Source of the DNA: Caldilineaceae bacterium
Lineage (GTDB): Bacteria; Chloroflexota; Anaerolineae; Caldilineales; Caldilineaceae
Direction of reading: 5' to 3'
Assembly: GCA_018003515.1 (NCBI GenBank)
Contig: JAGNDO010000012.1
Coordinates: 35,075-99,074, forward strand
Length of the DNA stretch: 64,000 nucleotides
The position numbers and the translations under genes are program-made. Shown piece by piece: positions 9,252 through 20,100 of the stretch (positions within the stretch are counted from its first letter, which is position 1; every line of letters begins with the position of its first letter). The notes below the pieces were generated by a model. It was given only the letters and a program-made list of their open reading frames with translations. It was not told the DNA's origin and ran no database searches.

Positions 9252-12200
9252 ATGCAAAAAACCTATCAACCATCCTTGCGTCTGCTGATGATCACCTTGG
9301 GGATCTTGGCGACATTTATGTTGTCTGTGCGTGTTTGGTCTTCCCCTGGCGAGGCTGCGGCCAATCAGGGTGCGACCGCGTCCGAGGCTCAGGTGGCCAA
9401 TCAGCCAAATGAACCCATCGGTGAGGCCGTTATCGGCGACCTTGTGTGGCTGGATACGAGTCTGAACGGTCTTGAGGCCCCAGGCGAGCCGGGGATTGCC
9501 GGGGTCTTTTTGCGTTTGTGGCAAGATGACAACGACTTTATCTTCGATCCTGCTAAAGACACCTACCTCTCCACAACGGTGACGGCAGATGGATCTGGGG
9601 TAAAACCTGCGGGTTATTACCAGTTCAACGTCAGCCGTAGCCAGACTTATTGGGTGGAAGTTATGGATTCTAACTTCAGCCCTGGTGGACCGTTGCACAA
9701 CTTTATGCTAACCAGCGGCCCGACCAAGGGCGATGAACCCATGATCGTGCCCTTTGTGGATGCAGACGGCACCGATACTATCGACTTCGGCTACGCGCCC
9801 ACGGGGGTCACCTTGATCAAGCGGGCGGGTTCCGCCCCGAATGGTGGGGTCCACTATATTCCCCAGGCGGGTGCCAATGTCACCTTTACCTATGCCTATA
9901 CCAACACCGGGCTGACCGAACTGATCAACGTTCAGATCAAGGATGACAATGGCACCCCGGCAGACGCGACGGATGATTTCCTGGTCTGTAACGTGGCCAA
10001 GCTGATAGCCGGGGCCACCGGCACCTGTACGGCGGCCAACCGGCCCATCTCCGCCAACCACACCAACATCGCTACGGTTGTGGGTACCCCCACGGCGAAT
10101 TTTGAATTGGGTAAAGAGGTCACGGCCAGCGATGACGCCGTAGTGGCCCTCTTTGCCTCTGTGGGTGACCAGGTGTGGAATGATGCAAATAGCAACGGCA
10201 TTCAGGAAACGGGCGAACTGGGTGTATCCGGCGTAACCGTTGAACTCTTCAACGCTGCCGGACAATCCCAGGGGATCACGACGACCAACACCAGCGGCAC
10301 CTATCGCTTTAACAATTTGATTGCCGGGCAATATAAGGTCAAATTCACCTTGCCCAACGGCTTCCAATTTAGCTCCCAGGACCAGCTTCTTGACGATACC
10401 AAAGATAGCGATGCCAACACCGGTACGGGTGAGACGGCGCTCTTCGCTCTGCAAGCCGGTGATGTGCAGTTGAAGTGGGATGCGGGCATCTTCAACAATG
10501 CTGGCATCGGTGACAAAGTGTGGGAGGACTTGAACGCCAACGGCATTCAGGACGCCGGGGAACTGGGTATCGACAAAGTGACCGTGCGTCTCTTCAGCGG
10601 AGCCGGGGTGGAACTGGGCTCCACAACCACCGATGGCAGCGGTCTCTATCGCTTTAGCAACCTGGTGGGTGGCAGCTACTATCTGGTCTTTGATGCCCCC
10701 GGCGGCTATAGCTTTAGCCCCCCCAATGTGGGCGACGACACCAAGGACAGCGATTTCGAGCCAGCTTTGGGGCGTACGGCCACCTTTACCCTGCCCGCTG
10801 GTCAGTCGGACATCACCCGGGACGCAGGTCTCTTCCGCCCGGCCAGTCTGGGTGACCGGGTGTGGCAGGATCTGAATGCCAACGGCATTCAGGATAGCGG
10901 GGAACCCAACATCCCCGGGGTGACTGTGGAACTGTATAACAGCGCCAACGTCAAGATCGACACGACGACCACCAATGATTCCGGGATCTACAGCTTCACC
11001 GGACTCACCCCCGGCCAATATGATGTGAAATTTGTGCAGCCGAACGGCTATCGGCCCACTCTGCAAAACCAACTCAGCAACGACGCAGTCGATAGCGACG
11101 CCAGCCCCAGCACCGGGCACACTGGGTTGATCATCACCCTGATTTCCGGCCAGAACGACATCACCTGGGATGCTGGCTTCTACATGCCGGGGGCCATCAA
11201 TGTGGTCAAGACGGCCAATCCCACCACAATTGTCAGCGGTCAACTGGTGACCTATACCTATGTGATCACCAACGGCGGCGGGCTGGCGATACAGAATGTG
11301 ACGGTCACCGACGACAAATGTAGCCCGGTCTCCGCCCGCATTTCGGGGGATACGGATAGCGACAACCAATTGGACATCAGCGAAAGCTGGCTCTATCGCT
11401 GTTCCACGACTTTGACCCAGACCACCACCAACACCGTCACCAGCGCCGGGACGGATCTGGCTGCCAACCCGGTCAGCGCCACGGCCAAGGCTGTGGTGAC
11501 CGTGGTGACGCCTGTCATCAACGTCGTGAAGACGGCCAACCCCACGGTGATTCTGGCCAATCAGAATGTGGCCTATACTTTTGTGGTCACCAACCCTGGC
11601 AACGTGCCCCTCTCTTCGGTGACCGTGAGCGACAACAAGTGCGCCAGTGTGGTCTATCAAAGTGGGGACACCAACACCAACAACGTGTTGGAAACCAGCG
11701 AGAGTTGGACCTATACCTGCTCCCAGGCTCTGAGCAGTACCACGACCAATATTGTGACCGTATCGGGCCAGCCGGCCACCCCGGCCGGCGTTCCCCTGCC
11801 CGGTATCGGACGCGTCCAAGACACGGACACGGTGACGGTGACGGTGATTGCCCCCGGTATCGACATTGTCAAGAGCGTTGCCCCGGCCACCATCTATGTC
11901 AACGGCACGGTGACCTATACCTTCCGGGTCTCCAACACGGGCAATATCACCTTGGGCAGTGTGGCTGTGGCGGACAATAAGTGTTCGCCCCTCACCCGCA
12001 CGGGCGGGGATGCCAACAGCAACAACCGGCTGGAGGTCGGCGAGATCTGGATCTATACCTGTAGCAGCACTTTGGCCCAAGATACGGTCAACACGGCCAC
12101 TGTCACCGGCCAGCCGGTGGACGGCAGCGGTGTCCCCGTCCCCGGTGTCAACCCGGTGAGTGACCAGGACACGGCCACGGTCAACGTGATCAATCCGGCC

Positions 12201-15200
12201 ATTCGCATTGTCAAAAGCGCCAGCGCCAGTGTGGTGAACCAGGGTGATCCTGTCACCTATACGCTGGATGTCTCCAACATCGGCGATGATTCCTTGACGA
12301 GCGTGGCGACCACGGACAATAAGTGTGCTCCCCTCTCTGGGCCGACTCCGGTGGCCCCGGCCAATGCCAACAATATTCTGGAGCCTGGCGAGACCTGGCG
12401 CTACAGTTGTACTACGGTTCTCACCCAGGACACCACCAATATCGCCTCGACCCAGGGCACGGACAGCCTGGGCAAGCCCGTCACCGACACGGACGAGGTC
12501 TTTGTGGACGTGATTAGCGCGGGTATCCAGTTGGAGAAGAGCGCCAGCGCCCCCTTGGTCTACAGCGGATCCATGGTCACCTATACCTTCCAGGTGTCCA
12601 ACACGGGAACAGATCCCTTGTCCAACGTGGTGGTGGCTGACGACAAGTGTAGCCCCATCTCCGCCCGGCTTTCCGGAGACACCAACAGCGACAATAAACT
12701 GGACCGTAACGAGATTTGGCTCTATTCCTGCGCCAAATCTTTGGCCCAAACCACGGTGAATGTGGCGACGGCGACGGGCCAGGATGCCCTGAACAATCCC
12801 CAGTCTGACCAATCCTCGGCCACGGTGCGGGTGATCAGCCCGGCCATCAAGGTGACCAAGGCTGTGAACAAGACCGTGATTGTGAGCGGTACCCAGGTGA
12901 TCTACAGTTATGTGGTGACCAATCCCGGCAACGACCCCCTGGCCAGCGTGACCGTGAGCGACAACAAGTGCGCGCCCCTCACGTCGGCCACCCCCAACCC
13001 TGGGGACGTGGCCAACGTGGGCAAACTGGACCCCGGCGAGGCTTGGACCTATAGCTGTACGACTGCCCTGACCCAGACCACCCTGAACACGGTCACCGCG
13101 GCGGGTGTGGACAGCTTGGGCGGCTCGGTGCAATCCACGGCCACGGCCAATGTCACCGTGGTAAAGCCTGGCATCTCCATCGTCAAGAGTGTGAACAAAA
13201 GCGTCGTTCGTCCTGGCACGGCTGTGGTCTATACCTATGTGGTGAAGAATACGGGCGATGTGCCTCTGGCCAGCTTGAACCTGACCGACGACAAGTGTAC
13301 ACCTCTCACCCGGCAGAGCGGCGACACCAACACCAATTCTGTGTTGGAGACCACCGAGACCTGGACCTATACCTGCCAATCGACCATCAGCCAGACCACG
13401 GTCAACATCGCTGTGGCTACCGGTCAGCCCAGCGATCCTGCCGGGGTACCCCTGCCGGGGATCAACCCAGTCACGGCCCAGGACACGGCCACGGTGCGGG
13501 TGATCACCCCAGGTATCACAGTGGAGAAGAGCGCCACCCCCACCACCATCTACAGCGGCAATTCGGTCACCTACAATTACACGGTCCGCAACACGGGCAA
13601 CAGCACACTCAACACCGTCACCATTTCGGATGACAAGTGCAATCCCGTTACCTATGTGAGCGGTGATACCAATAACAACCAGCAGATGGAAGTCACCGAA
13701 ACGTGGATCTATCGCTGTACCACCAGCCTGACCGTGGACACCACCAACACGGTGACGGTCAACGCCAAGGACGAATCCGGCGGCAATGTGACCGATACAG
13801 ACACGGCGGTGGTGAATGTGATCAATCCTGGTATCAATGTGGACAAGCAGACCACGGTCACCGCGGTGGCTTCGGGGACGGTGGTCACTTATACCTATGT
13901 CGTCACCAATAGCGGGGACGACCCCTTGGCCGGTGTCAAGGTGACTGATGACAAGTGTAGCCCTGTCACCTTTGTCAATGGGGACACAAATAGCAACAGC
14001 AGGCTGGATCTGACCGAGGTATGGAACTATACCTGCGCCACGGTCTTGACCGCTTCCACGACCAATATCGCCACAGCCACGGGCAACGACAGCCTGGGCA
14101 ACCCGGTCAACGACACGGACACGGTGACGGTGCAGGTTTTCGGCCTGGCCACCATCGGCAACTTGGTTTGGTTGGATAAAAATGCCAACGGTATCCAGGA
14201 TACAGGCGAGGCGGGCTTGGCCGGTGTGTTGGTCACCCTCTATCGCAACAACAGTGTGGTGATGACCCAGACCACCCCGGCCAATGGCAGCTATCTTTTC
14301 AACAATCTGACCCCAGGTGACTATTCGGTGGGCGTTACCCTGCCCGCTGGGCATCGCTTTAGCCCCCAGAACCAGGGCGGCGACCCGGCCAAGGACAGTG
14401 ATGTCAACATCAATACGGGTCGCGCGGTGGTTACCACTCTGACCTCCGGCGAGACGGATTTGACCTGGGATGCCGGGCTGTACATGCCAGCGTCTCTGGG
14501 CGATCGGGTGTGGGAAGATCTCAACGGCAACGGCATCCAGGATGCCGGCGAACCCGGCTTGGGCGGCGTGACTGTGCTGCTCTTGAACGGCAGCGGTGGC
14601 CTCGTCACTTCGGCCACCACCCAGCCCGATGGCAGCTACCTCTTTAACAATCTGACACCAGGTACCTACCAGGTCCAGTTCACCGCGCTTCAGTCCTATC
14701 TCTTCACGTTGCGCAACAGCGGTCTGGACACCGGGACGGATAGCAATGCCAACCCCACGGATGGCAAGAGCGAACCGGTGACCCTGGTCAGTGGTGAGGA
14801 GAACCGCACCATTGATGCCGGTCTATATCGGCCCGCCCGTCTGGGTGACCGGGTCTGGCTTGATACCAATCAAGATGGCATTCAAAACAACAACGAGGCC
14901 GGACATAATGGCTTGGTCGTCACGCTCTTCAAGGGTGATGGCACCCAGGTGATGACCCAAACCACCAGCGGTGGCGGGAGCTATCTCTTCACCAACCTGA
15001 CGCCTGGCAGCTACTTTGTCCACTTCCAAAGCCTGGCCAACTATCTCTTTACGACCCAGTATGCCGGGACGAATTCGGCGGCGGACAGCAACGCGGATCG
15101 CAACACGGGCCGCACCGAGACTGTTGGCCTCTCTTCCGGGGATGCGAACCTGACCCTGGATGCCGGCTTTGTGGTAGCGGCTCCCCGCATACAAAGCATC

Positions 15201-16718
15201 AAAACTTCACAGTTGGCGGTGGATGATGACAGCAACGGTGTGGTTTCCCCAGGGGATACCTTGGCCTATCGCATCGTGATCTCCAATATTGGCACGGCAC
15301 CGGCAACCAATATTGGCTTCAACGACTCTCTGGATCCCAACACGTCCCTGGTGGTCGGGTCGGTTTCCACCAATCGGGGCACGGTGATTTTGGGCAACAG
15401 TACCGGAAACACCAGCGTTCAGGTGGCTGTGGGTACCTTGTTGCCCACCGAGAGCGTGACCATCGATCTACGCGTCCGCATCCACAATCCCTTGCCCGCT
15501 GGGGTGACCCAGATCGTCAACCAGGGTGTGGTCTCCAGTGTGGAGTTACCCGACGAACCGACGGACGATGACGGCTTGGGCGGCGGCACAGGGGATCCCA
15601 CCGTGGCACCGGTTCAGCCCCGGGGCTTCCGGCTCTACATGCCCTTCCTCTCTGCCCAGCCCCCGGCTGCGCCGACACCCACCCCCAGCCCCACCCCGTC
15701 GCCCACCCCGACGCCGGATGGCGGCGGTGGCTCCACAGGCATCCCCTGTGATGCGCCGGGTTGTGCCTTGCCCGATCTGATCCACCCCAAGAGCATGGCG
15801 GTGAGCATCTCCAAGAACCTGCTCTACGTGGTCAGCCGGGACAATGATCGCCTGCTCAAGGTCAATCCCCAGACCATGCAGGTGATGAACACGGCCCTCA
15901 CGGGTGACGAGCCCTGGGGCGTGGTGCTGAACGAAGCCACCAACCTGGTCTATGTGGGCAACTTCGCCAGCGCAGATATATGGGTCTACAACGCCGACAC
16001 CCTGGCCCTGGTCACCAAGATCCGGCTGGGAAATCCGGGTGAGACCCGACCGGCCTTGATGGAACTGTTGCCCAGCCTTAACACGGTGGCAGTCGTCCTG
16101 AATGGCAGCAACGGTGTGGCTCTGATTCAGGGGCTGACTCTGACCCAGATCGTAGGGGCCACCGGCGCGGGCACCTATGGCATTGCCGTGGATGTGGTGA
16201 ACAATCGCATCTTCGTCAGCAACCGTGACGCCGGCAACACCCGTGTCATCTATCGCACGGAGTTTGGCCAGTGGAAGAATGATGGCTACAACTTCACCTA
16301 CAGCGACCGTCGAGTACTCTTCGAGTTGGCCTACAATCCCAACAACAAGCGTCTCTACTCGGTCTATGTTATCAACACCGACTGGTTCGTGGATACCTCT
16401 TACGAACGCAGCGACGGCAGTTGGGGGCTGCTGGCGACAACGCCTGTGGGTCGAGGCGGCGGTGCCAGGGATGAAGACGTGGGCGGCACTGGCCTGGTGG
16501 TGAATCTGGTCACCGGCCATGTGTTCAACACCAACTCGGCGGACAACACCGTGACGGTGTTGAATGCCAACGGCCAGGTGCTGGCAACCGTGGGCACAGG
16601 GGTGGATCCCTTCACCGCCGTGGTCAACCCGGCCACCAACGTGGTCTTCGTGGGTATGCGTGACGCCCGTAACACGGTCAATCCTGACACCGTCCAGAAG
16701 ATCATCGATAACTATTGA
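9252..16718 (+). CDS. Giant secreted multi-repeat surface protein
   Basis: 2488 residues. ATG 9252 follows TGGAGG with a good spacer and starts a clear signal peptide (MQKTYQPSLRLLMITLG). Order: SdrD_B-like 60-190; DUF11-like 185-300; three SdrD_B-like (from 301, 417 and 531); nine consecutive ~110-residue DUF11/DUF7507-like repeats (645-1630), each with a V[TS]DDKC-type block, SGDTN and a second Cys (Y[ST]C), implying one disulfide per repeat; three more SdrD_B-like (1632-1976); a DUF11-like domain; RLYMPFL; a Pro-Thr-Ser linker; and a C-terminal YVTN-type propeller (2175-2488). SdrD_B domains carry the D-x-N-x-[ND]-G-[IL]-type Ca-binding loop (LNANGIQD). The protein probably forms a long fibre presenting a propeller head at the surface. 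Adhesion is inferred, not shown. Confidence 0.82.
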   Translation: MQKTYQPSLRLLMITLGILATFMLSVRVWSSPGEAAANQGATASEAQVANQPNEPIGEAVIGDLVWLDTSLNGLEAPGEPGIAGVFLRLWQDDNDFIFDPAKDTYLSTTVTADGSGVKPAGYYQFNVSRSQTYWVEVMDSNFSPGGPLHNFMLTSGPTKGDEPMIVPFVDADGTDTIDFGYAPTGVTLIKRAGSAPNGGVHYIPQAGANVTFTYAYTNTGLTELINVQIKDDNGTPADATDDFLVCNVAKLIAGATGTCTAANRPISANHTNIATVVGTPTANFELGKEVTASDDAVVALFASVGDQVWNDANSNGIQETGELGVSGVTVELFNAAGQSQGITTTNTSGTYRFNNLIAGQYKVKFTLPNGFQFSSQDQLLDDTKDSDANTGTGETALFALQAGDVQLKWDAGIFNNAGIGDKVWEDLNANGIQDAGELGIDKVTVRLFSGAGVELGSTTTDGSGLYRFSNLVGGSYYLVFDAPGGYSFSPPNVGDDTKDSDFEPALGRTATFTLPAGQSDITRDAGLFRPASLGDRVWQDLNANGIQDSGEPNIPGVTVELYNSANVKIDTTTTNDSGIYSFTGLTPGQYDVKFVQPNGYRPTLQNQLSNDAVDSDASPSTGHTGLIITLISGQNDITWDAGFYMPGAINVVKTANPTTIVSGQLVTYTYVITNGGGLAIQNVTVTDDKCSPVSARISGDTDSDNQLDISESWLYRCSTTLTQTTTNTVTSAGTDLAANPVSATAKAVVTVVTPVINVVKTANPTVILANQNVAYTFVVTNPGNVPLSSVTVSDNKCASVVYQSGDTNTNNVLETSESWTYTCSQALSSTTTNIVTVSGQPATPAGVPLPGIGRVQDTDTVTVTVIAPGIDIVKSVAPATIYVNGTVTYTFRVSNTGNITLGSVAVADNKCSPLTRTGGDANSNNRLEVGEIWIYTCSSTLAQDTVNTATVTGQPVDGSGVPVPGVNPVSDQDTATVNVINPAIRIVKSASASVVNQGDPVTYTLDVSNIGDDSLTSVATTDNKCAPLSGPTPVAPANANNILEPGETWRYSCTTVLTQDTTNIASTQGTDSLGKPVTDTDEVFVDVISAGIQLEKSASAPLVYSGSMVTYTFQVSNTGTDPLSNVVVADDKCSPISARLSGDTNSDNKLDRNEIWLYSCAKSLAQTTVNVATATGQDALNNPQSDQSSATVRVISPAIKVTKAVNKTVIVSGTQVIYSYVVTNPGNDPLASVTVSDNKCAPLTSATPNPGDVANVGKLDPGEAWTYSCTTALTQTTLNTVTAAGVDSLGGSVQSTATANVTVVKPGISIVKSVNKSVVRPGTAVVYTYVVKNTGDVPLASLNLTDDKCTPLTRQSGDTNTNSVLETTETWTYTCQSTISQTTVNIAVATGQPSDPAGVPLPGINPVTAQDTATVRVITPGITVEKSATPTTIYSGNSVTYNYTVRNTGNSTLNTVTISDDKCNPVTYVSGDTNNNQQMEVTETWIYRCTTSLTVDTTNTVTVNAKDESGGNVTDTDTAVVNVINPGINVDKQTTVTAVASGTVVTYTYVVTNSGDDPLAGVKVTDDKCSPVTFVNGDTNSNSRLDLTEVWNYTCATVLTASTTNIATATGNDSLGNPVNDTDTVTVQVFGLATIGNLVWLDKNANGIQDTGEAGLAGVLVTLYRNNSVVMTQTTPANGSYLFNNLTPGDYSVGVTLPAGHRFSPQNQGGDPAKDSDVNINTGRAVVTTLTSGETDLTWDAGLYMPASLGDRVWEDLNGNGIQDAGEPGLGGVTVLLLNGSGGLVTSATTQPDGSYLFNNLTPGTYQVQFTALQSYLFTLRNSGLDTGTDSNANPTDGKSEPVTLVSGEENRTIDAGLYRPARLGDRVWLDTNQDGIQNNNEAGHNGLVVTLFKGDGTQVMTQTTSGGGSYLFTNLTPGSYFVHFQSLANYLFTTQYAGTNSAADSNADRNTGRTETVGLSSGDANLTLDAGFVVAAPRIQSIKTSQLAVDDDSNGVVSPGDTLAYRIVISNIGTAPATNIGFNDSLDPNTSLVVGSVSTNRGTVILGNSTGNTSVQVAVGTLLPTESVTIDLRVRIHNPLPAGVTQIVNQGVVSSVELPDEPTDDDGLGGGTGDPTVAPVQPRGFRLYMPFLSAQPPAAPTPTPSPTPSPTPTPDGGGGSTGIPCDAPGCALPDLIHPKSMAVSISKNLLYVVSRDNDRLLKVNPQTMQVMNTALTGDEPWGVVLNEATNLVYVGNFASADIWVYNADTLALVTKIRLGNPGETRPALMELLPSLNTVAVVLNGSNGVALIQGLTLTQIVGATGAGTYGIAVDVVNNRIFVSNRDAGNTRVIYRTEFGQWKNDGYNFTYSDRRVLFELAYNPNNKRLYSVYVINTDWFVDTSYERSDGSWGLLATTPVGRGGGARDEDVGGTGLVVNLVTGHVFNTNSADNTVTVLNANGQVLATVGTGVDPFTAVVNPATNVVFVGMRDARNTVNPDTVQKIIDNY
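11186..14140 (+). repeat. Nine tandem ~330-bp coding repeats
   Basis: Nine successive copies encoding DUF11/DUF7507-like domains. Repeat starts are recognisable as P[GA]I..[VE]K, e.g. INVVKTANP, IDIVKSVAP, IRIVKSASA, IQLEKSASA, IKVTKAVNK, ISIVKSVNK, ITVEKSATP, INVDKQTTV. The copies differ at the amino-acid level, so this is an old amplification rather than a recent slip; copy number could still vary between strains. Confidence 0.85.
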
Positions 16719-16778
16719 TCTATCGTAGCCCATCGGCCCGTCCACAAAACGGGTCGATGGGTCACAACGAAGACATGC

Positions 16779-16827
16779 TGTTCATGGGGCCATGAACATG
16801 GCCCCATGAACATGGCCCCATGAACAT
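16779..16827. repeat. Short tandem repeat CCCATGAACATGG
   Basis: Three close copies of a ~14-bp unit (GGCCCCATGAACAT) just upstream of the terminator hairpin; the unit is partly palindromic (CATGGGGCCATG). Confidence 0.7.
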
Positions 16828-16833
16828 TACCCC

Positions 16834-16865
16834 AGCCGGGAGCGACTCACGAGTCTCTCCCGGCT
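16834..16865. terminator. Terminator-like hairpin after giant gene
   Basis: AGCCGGGAG (16834-16842) pairs with CTCCCGGCT (16857-16865), with a further inner GACT/AGTC pairing, then ACCTTTT. 116 nt after the stop codon. Confidence 0.65.
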
Positions 16866-17027
16866 ACCTTTTGGCGGACCTGTCCAGGTGGTGGGGGAAG
16901 ATCTGGGCAAATAGTCAGGAAAGGAAAGGGGTTTTTGTGCTATACTCATGGGTGTGGGCTGTTGAGGACCATTGTCTTGCCGCCGCCCACCTCAACACTA
17001 ACTGCCTGTAGCCGTTCACTCCCTCTG

Positions 17028-17090
17028 CCCCCCGGCCCCCAATTCTGGGGGAGGTGCTGGACAGTTCCCCCAAAATTGGGGGCCGGGGGG
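17028..17090. repeat. 25-bp GC-rich inverted repeat
   Basis: Arms 17028-17052 and 17066-17090 with one mismatch; each arm is itself palindromic around CCCCCAATT..TGGGGG. It lies about 100 bp upstream of the next gene in a 475-bp gap that otherwise holds no supported gene. Confidence 0.8.
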
Positions 17091-17193
17091 CGGGGGTTGA
17101 ACGATTTCTATTGCTTTTTAGCGTTTGTCCAAAACAATGTGGATCGGGAAGCTGCTTTTGGACGAACCATAGTTGCTTGAAAACGGATGGTGC

Positions 17194-20100
17194 ATGATGA
17201 ATCGAACCCAAAATCGTCCCAAAGGTTATTTGTCGGCCTTGAGCCGACTGCACCGCGCGGTGATCTGGATCTGGCTGCTTACTTTGGCCTGGCCCCTGCC
17301 CGCCGCTGCCCAGGCCCCCATGCCCTCGGTTGCAGAGGTGGCGGCTGCCGCGGCCCTACAGCCTGCGGTCCAGGACGCCCCCCTTTCCATCACGGGTGTG
17401 GATGGCGTCGCCTATCCCCTGCTCAATGCCAGTGCCAGCGTCAGCCCGGCCAGCACCAGCGGCGGCAGTGTTGTCACCTATAACGTCACGGCCAGCAACG
17501 CCGGGGATGTGACCGGGAGTAGCTTTCGGGTCAACTTCACCCTGCCCAGCGGCTTCACCTATCGCACTGGCACCAGCACTGTGCGTATCAACCATGTCAA
17601 GGTGAGCAGTGCCAATCCGGCCATCAGCGGCAAAATCCTCACCTATGGGCCGTGGAGTTTCCCCACCCGCCGCCAGGATACCCTCTTTGGCATCAACACC
17701 TTTGTGCAAGAGCGTTGCGACCAGACCTACATCAACTGGCAGTTGGACCGCTCCAAGGAGATGCTGGGCTGGCACGGCTATGTGAAACAGCTCATGGCCG
17801 GCATCAATCTGAACACCACCACCGCGGAGCCATGCTGGATCGACTTTGTCAACGGGGCCTATGACCGAGGTCTGCAACCCGTGATTCGCTTGCAAGGCGG
17901 GCGGGCGGGGGATGTTTGGGAGAAGCCCTATGCTGATGGTCCCGGCAACTATTCCAGCATCGCCGAGCGCTTCAAATGGGTGGTGCAAAACCTGCCCCGG
18001 CGAGACGGCTTTAAGCTCTACGTGCAGATCTGGAACGAGCCCAACCTGAACTTTGAGTGGGGGGGCGCGGTCAACGCCAAGGAGTTTGGCCAATTCCAGG
18101 AAGACGTGGCCGCCGCCATCCGCACCCTCAACGATCCCCGCATCGTTTTGGTCAGCGCGCCCCTCAGCCCTGGGGGCCATCTCTCCATCAGCAACTTTGT
18201 CTATCAGATGATCAGCGGCGCGCCGGGCAGTCTGTGGTCCTTCGACCTGTGGGGCGCGCATCCCTACCCGGCCAACCATCCGCCAGAGTACAATGTGCAT
18301 CGCAACACCGCTGTCTATCCCCAATTGGTGGTGGATTCGTATATCGAGCAGTTGGGCTGGCTGGCCGCTTGGGGACGGCCTGGGGTCAAGACCTTCCTCA
18401 GCGAGACCGGCTATGAGATGTGGAACGGCACCTATACTTGGGAAGGCTATCCGGTCATCAACGAAGACAACCGGGCTGATTATATCGGACGGGCCTATCG
18501 GGACTATTGGCGTAATTGGGCCGAGATCGATGCGGTGGCCCCCTATCAGTTGAGCGATCCCCAGGGCACCTGGTCCGGCTGGAACTTTATTGATGGCAAC
18601 GGCTTCACCTATGGCTCGCCCCGGGCCCAATTTAACGCGGTCAAGAATCTGGACAAGGGCAACACCCTGGCCAGCAGCACCATCGAGATCACCTTTCAGG
18701 CCTACGCGCCCAACAGCGGTGGCACCTATTATGCCAATCTGAATGCCACCGCGGCCAATGCCGGGGTGGGTGGCAATGGCTCCGTGGCCCCGGTGACGGT
18801 CTATGCTTCGGCCCCTACGTCCACGCCGACCTTCACCAAATCACCCACGCCGGCGGCCACGGCCACCAAGACACCGACACCCACAAATACCCCCACGGCC
18901 ACGGTAACCAATACACCGACCCACACGCCAACCCACACACCGACCCATACGCCAACGCATACCCTCACGGCCACCCATACCCCCACGGCCACCCATACAC
19001 CGACGAACACGCCCACCAATACGCCGACCCACACCCCCACGGCCACGCCGACCCACACCCCCACGGTGACGCCCACGGCCACGGACACGCCGACACCCAT
19101 CCCGTCGGCCACTGCAACCGACACGCCCACGGTGACGCCGACCGCCACCGATACCCCCACGGCCACCCACACGCCGACGCAAACGCCAACACCCACGTCC
19201 ACTTGGACCCCCACGGCCACGCCGACGAATACGCCCACCCTGGTGCCGACCGACACGCCCACGGTGACGTTGACGCCGACAAACACGCCGATACCGACGA
19301 ACACGTTGACACCGACGAACACGTCGACCCACACCCCTACCCTGGTGCCAACGGCCACCCACACCCCAACCGTGACGCCCACCGCCACCCACACGCCCAC
19401 GCCCTTTGTGAAGATCGATGTGCAGGGCTTGGTCACCGTGGGCCAGGCCCCCCAGGGCATCGCCGTGGACAGTGGCCGCCGCCGGGTCTATGTGGCCAAC
19501 GCGGCCGGCAACAACATCACCGTGCTGGACGCGGATACCCTTGCCCATGTCACCACCTACGGCCTGGGCAACGCCTCTGGGCCGGACGGTCTGGCGGTGG
19601 ACGCGGCCCGCAATTGGCTCTATGTGGCCGGCCGCTTCAGCAACAACCTCACCACCCTGGATTTGGGCACCAGCCCTGTGGCCCAGTGGCAGACCCCCGT
19701 GGGCAGCCAGCCCAAGGCCATCGCCTTGGACAGCACCCTCTCTCGGCTCTTTGTCACCAACAGCGGAGACAATAGCCTCAACGCCATCCTGCCCGACAGC
19801 GGGGCCAATGTGAATTTTCCCGCTGGCACCCAACCCACCTTTTTGCTCTCCGATCCCGTCTCCAACCTCTTCTATGTGACCAACCGGCTGGACAACGGGG
19901 TGACGGTCTACGACACCGACGGTATCCCCGTGCAGACCCTGGTCACCGGCCAGGCCCCTTATGGGCTGGCCTTTGACGAAGTGCAACGCCGACTTTATGT
20001 GGCCAACCCCATGAGCAGCGCGGTCAGCGTGATCTTGGTGGGGGACGATGGCCTGCTCACCAACCTGGGGGATGTACGGCTCAATTGCCAGCCCCAGAAC

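Noticed and set aside
11186..14140. Long tandem DNA repeats as a possible satellite
   Set aside because: They encode DUF11/DUF7507-like domains with conserved Cys; protein repeats.
9708..14354. Very long open frame (about 1548 codons) on the - strand
   Set aside because: It lies antisense to the giant repeat protein; its openness follows from the codon bias of the repeated + strand domains. It shows no signal, motif or ribosome site.
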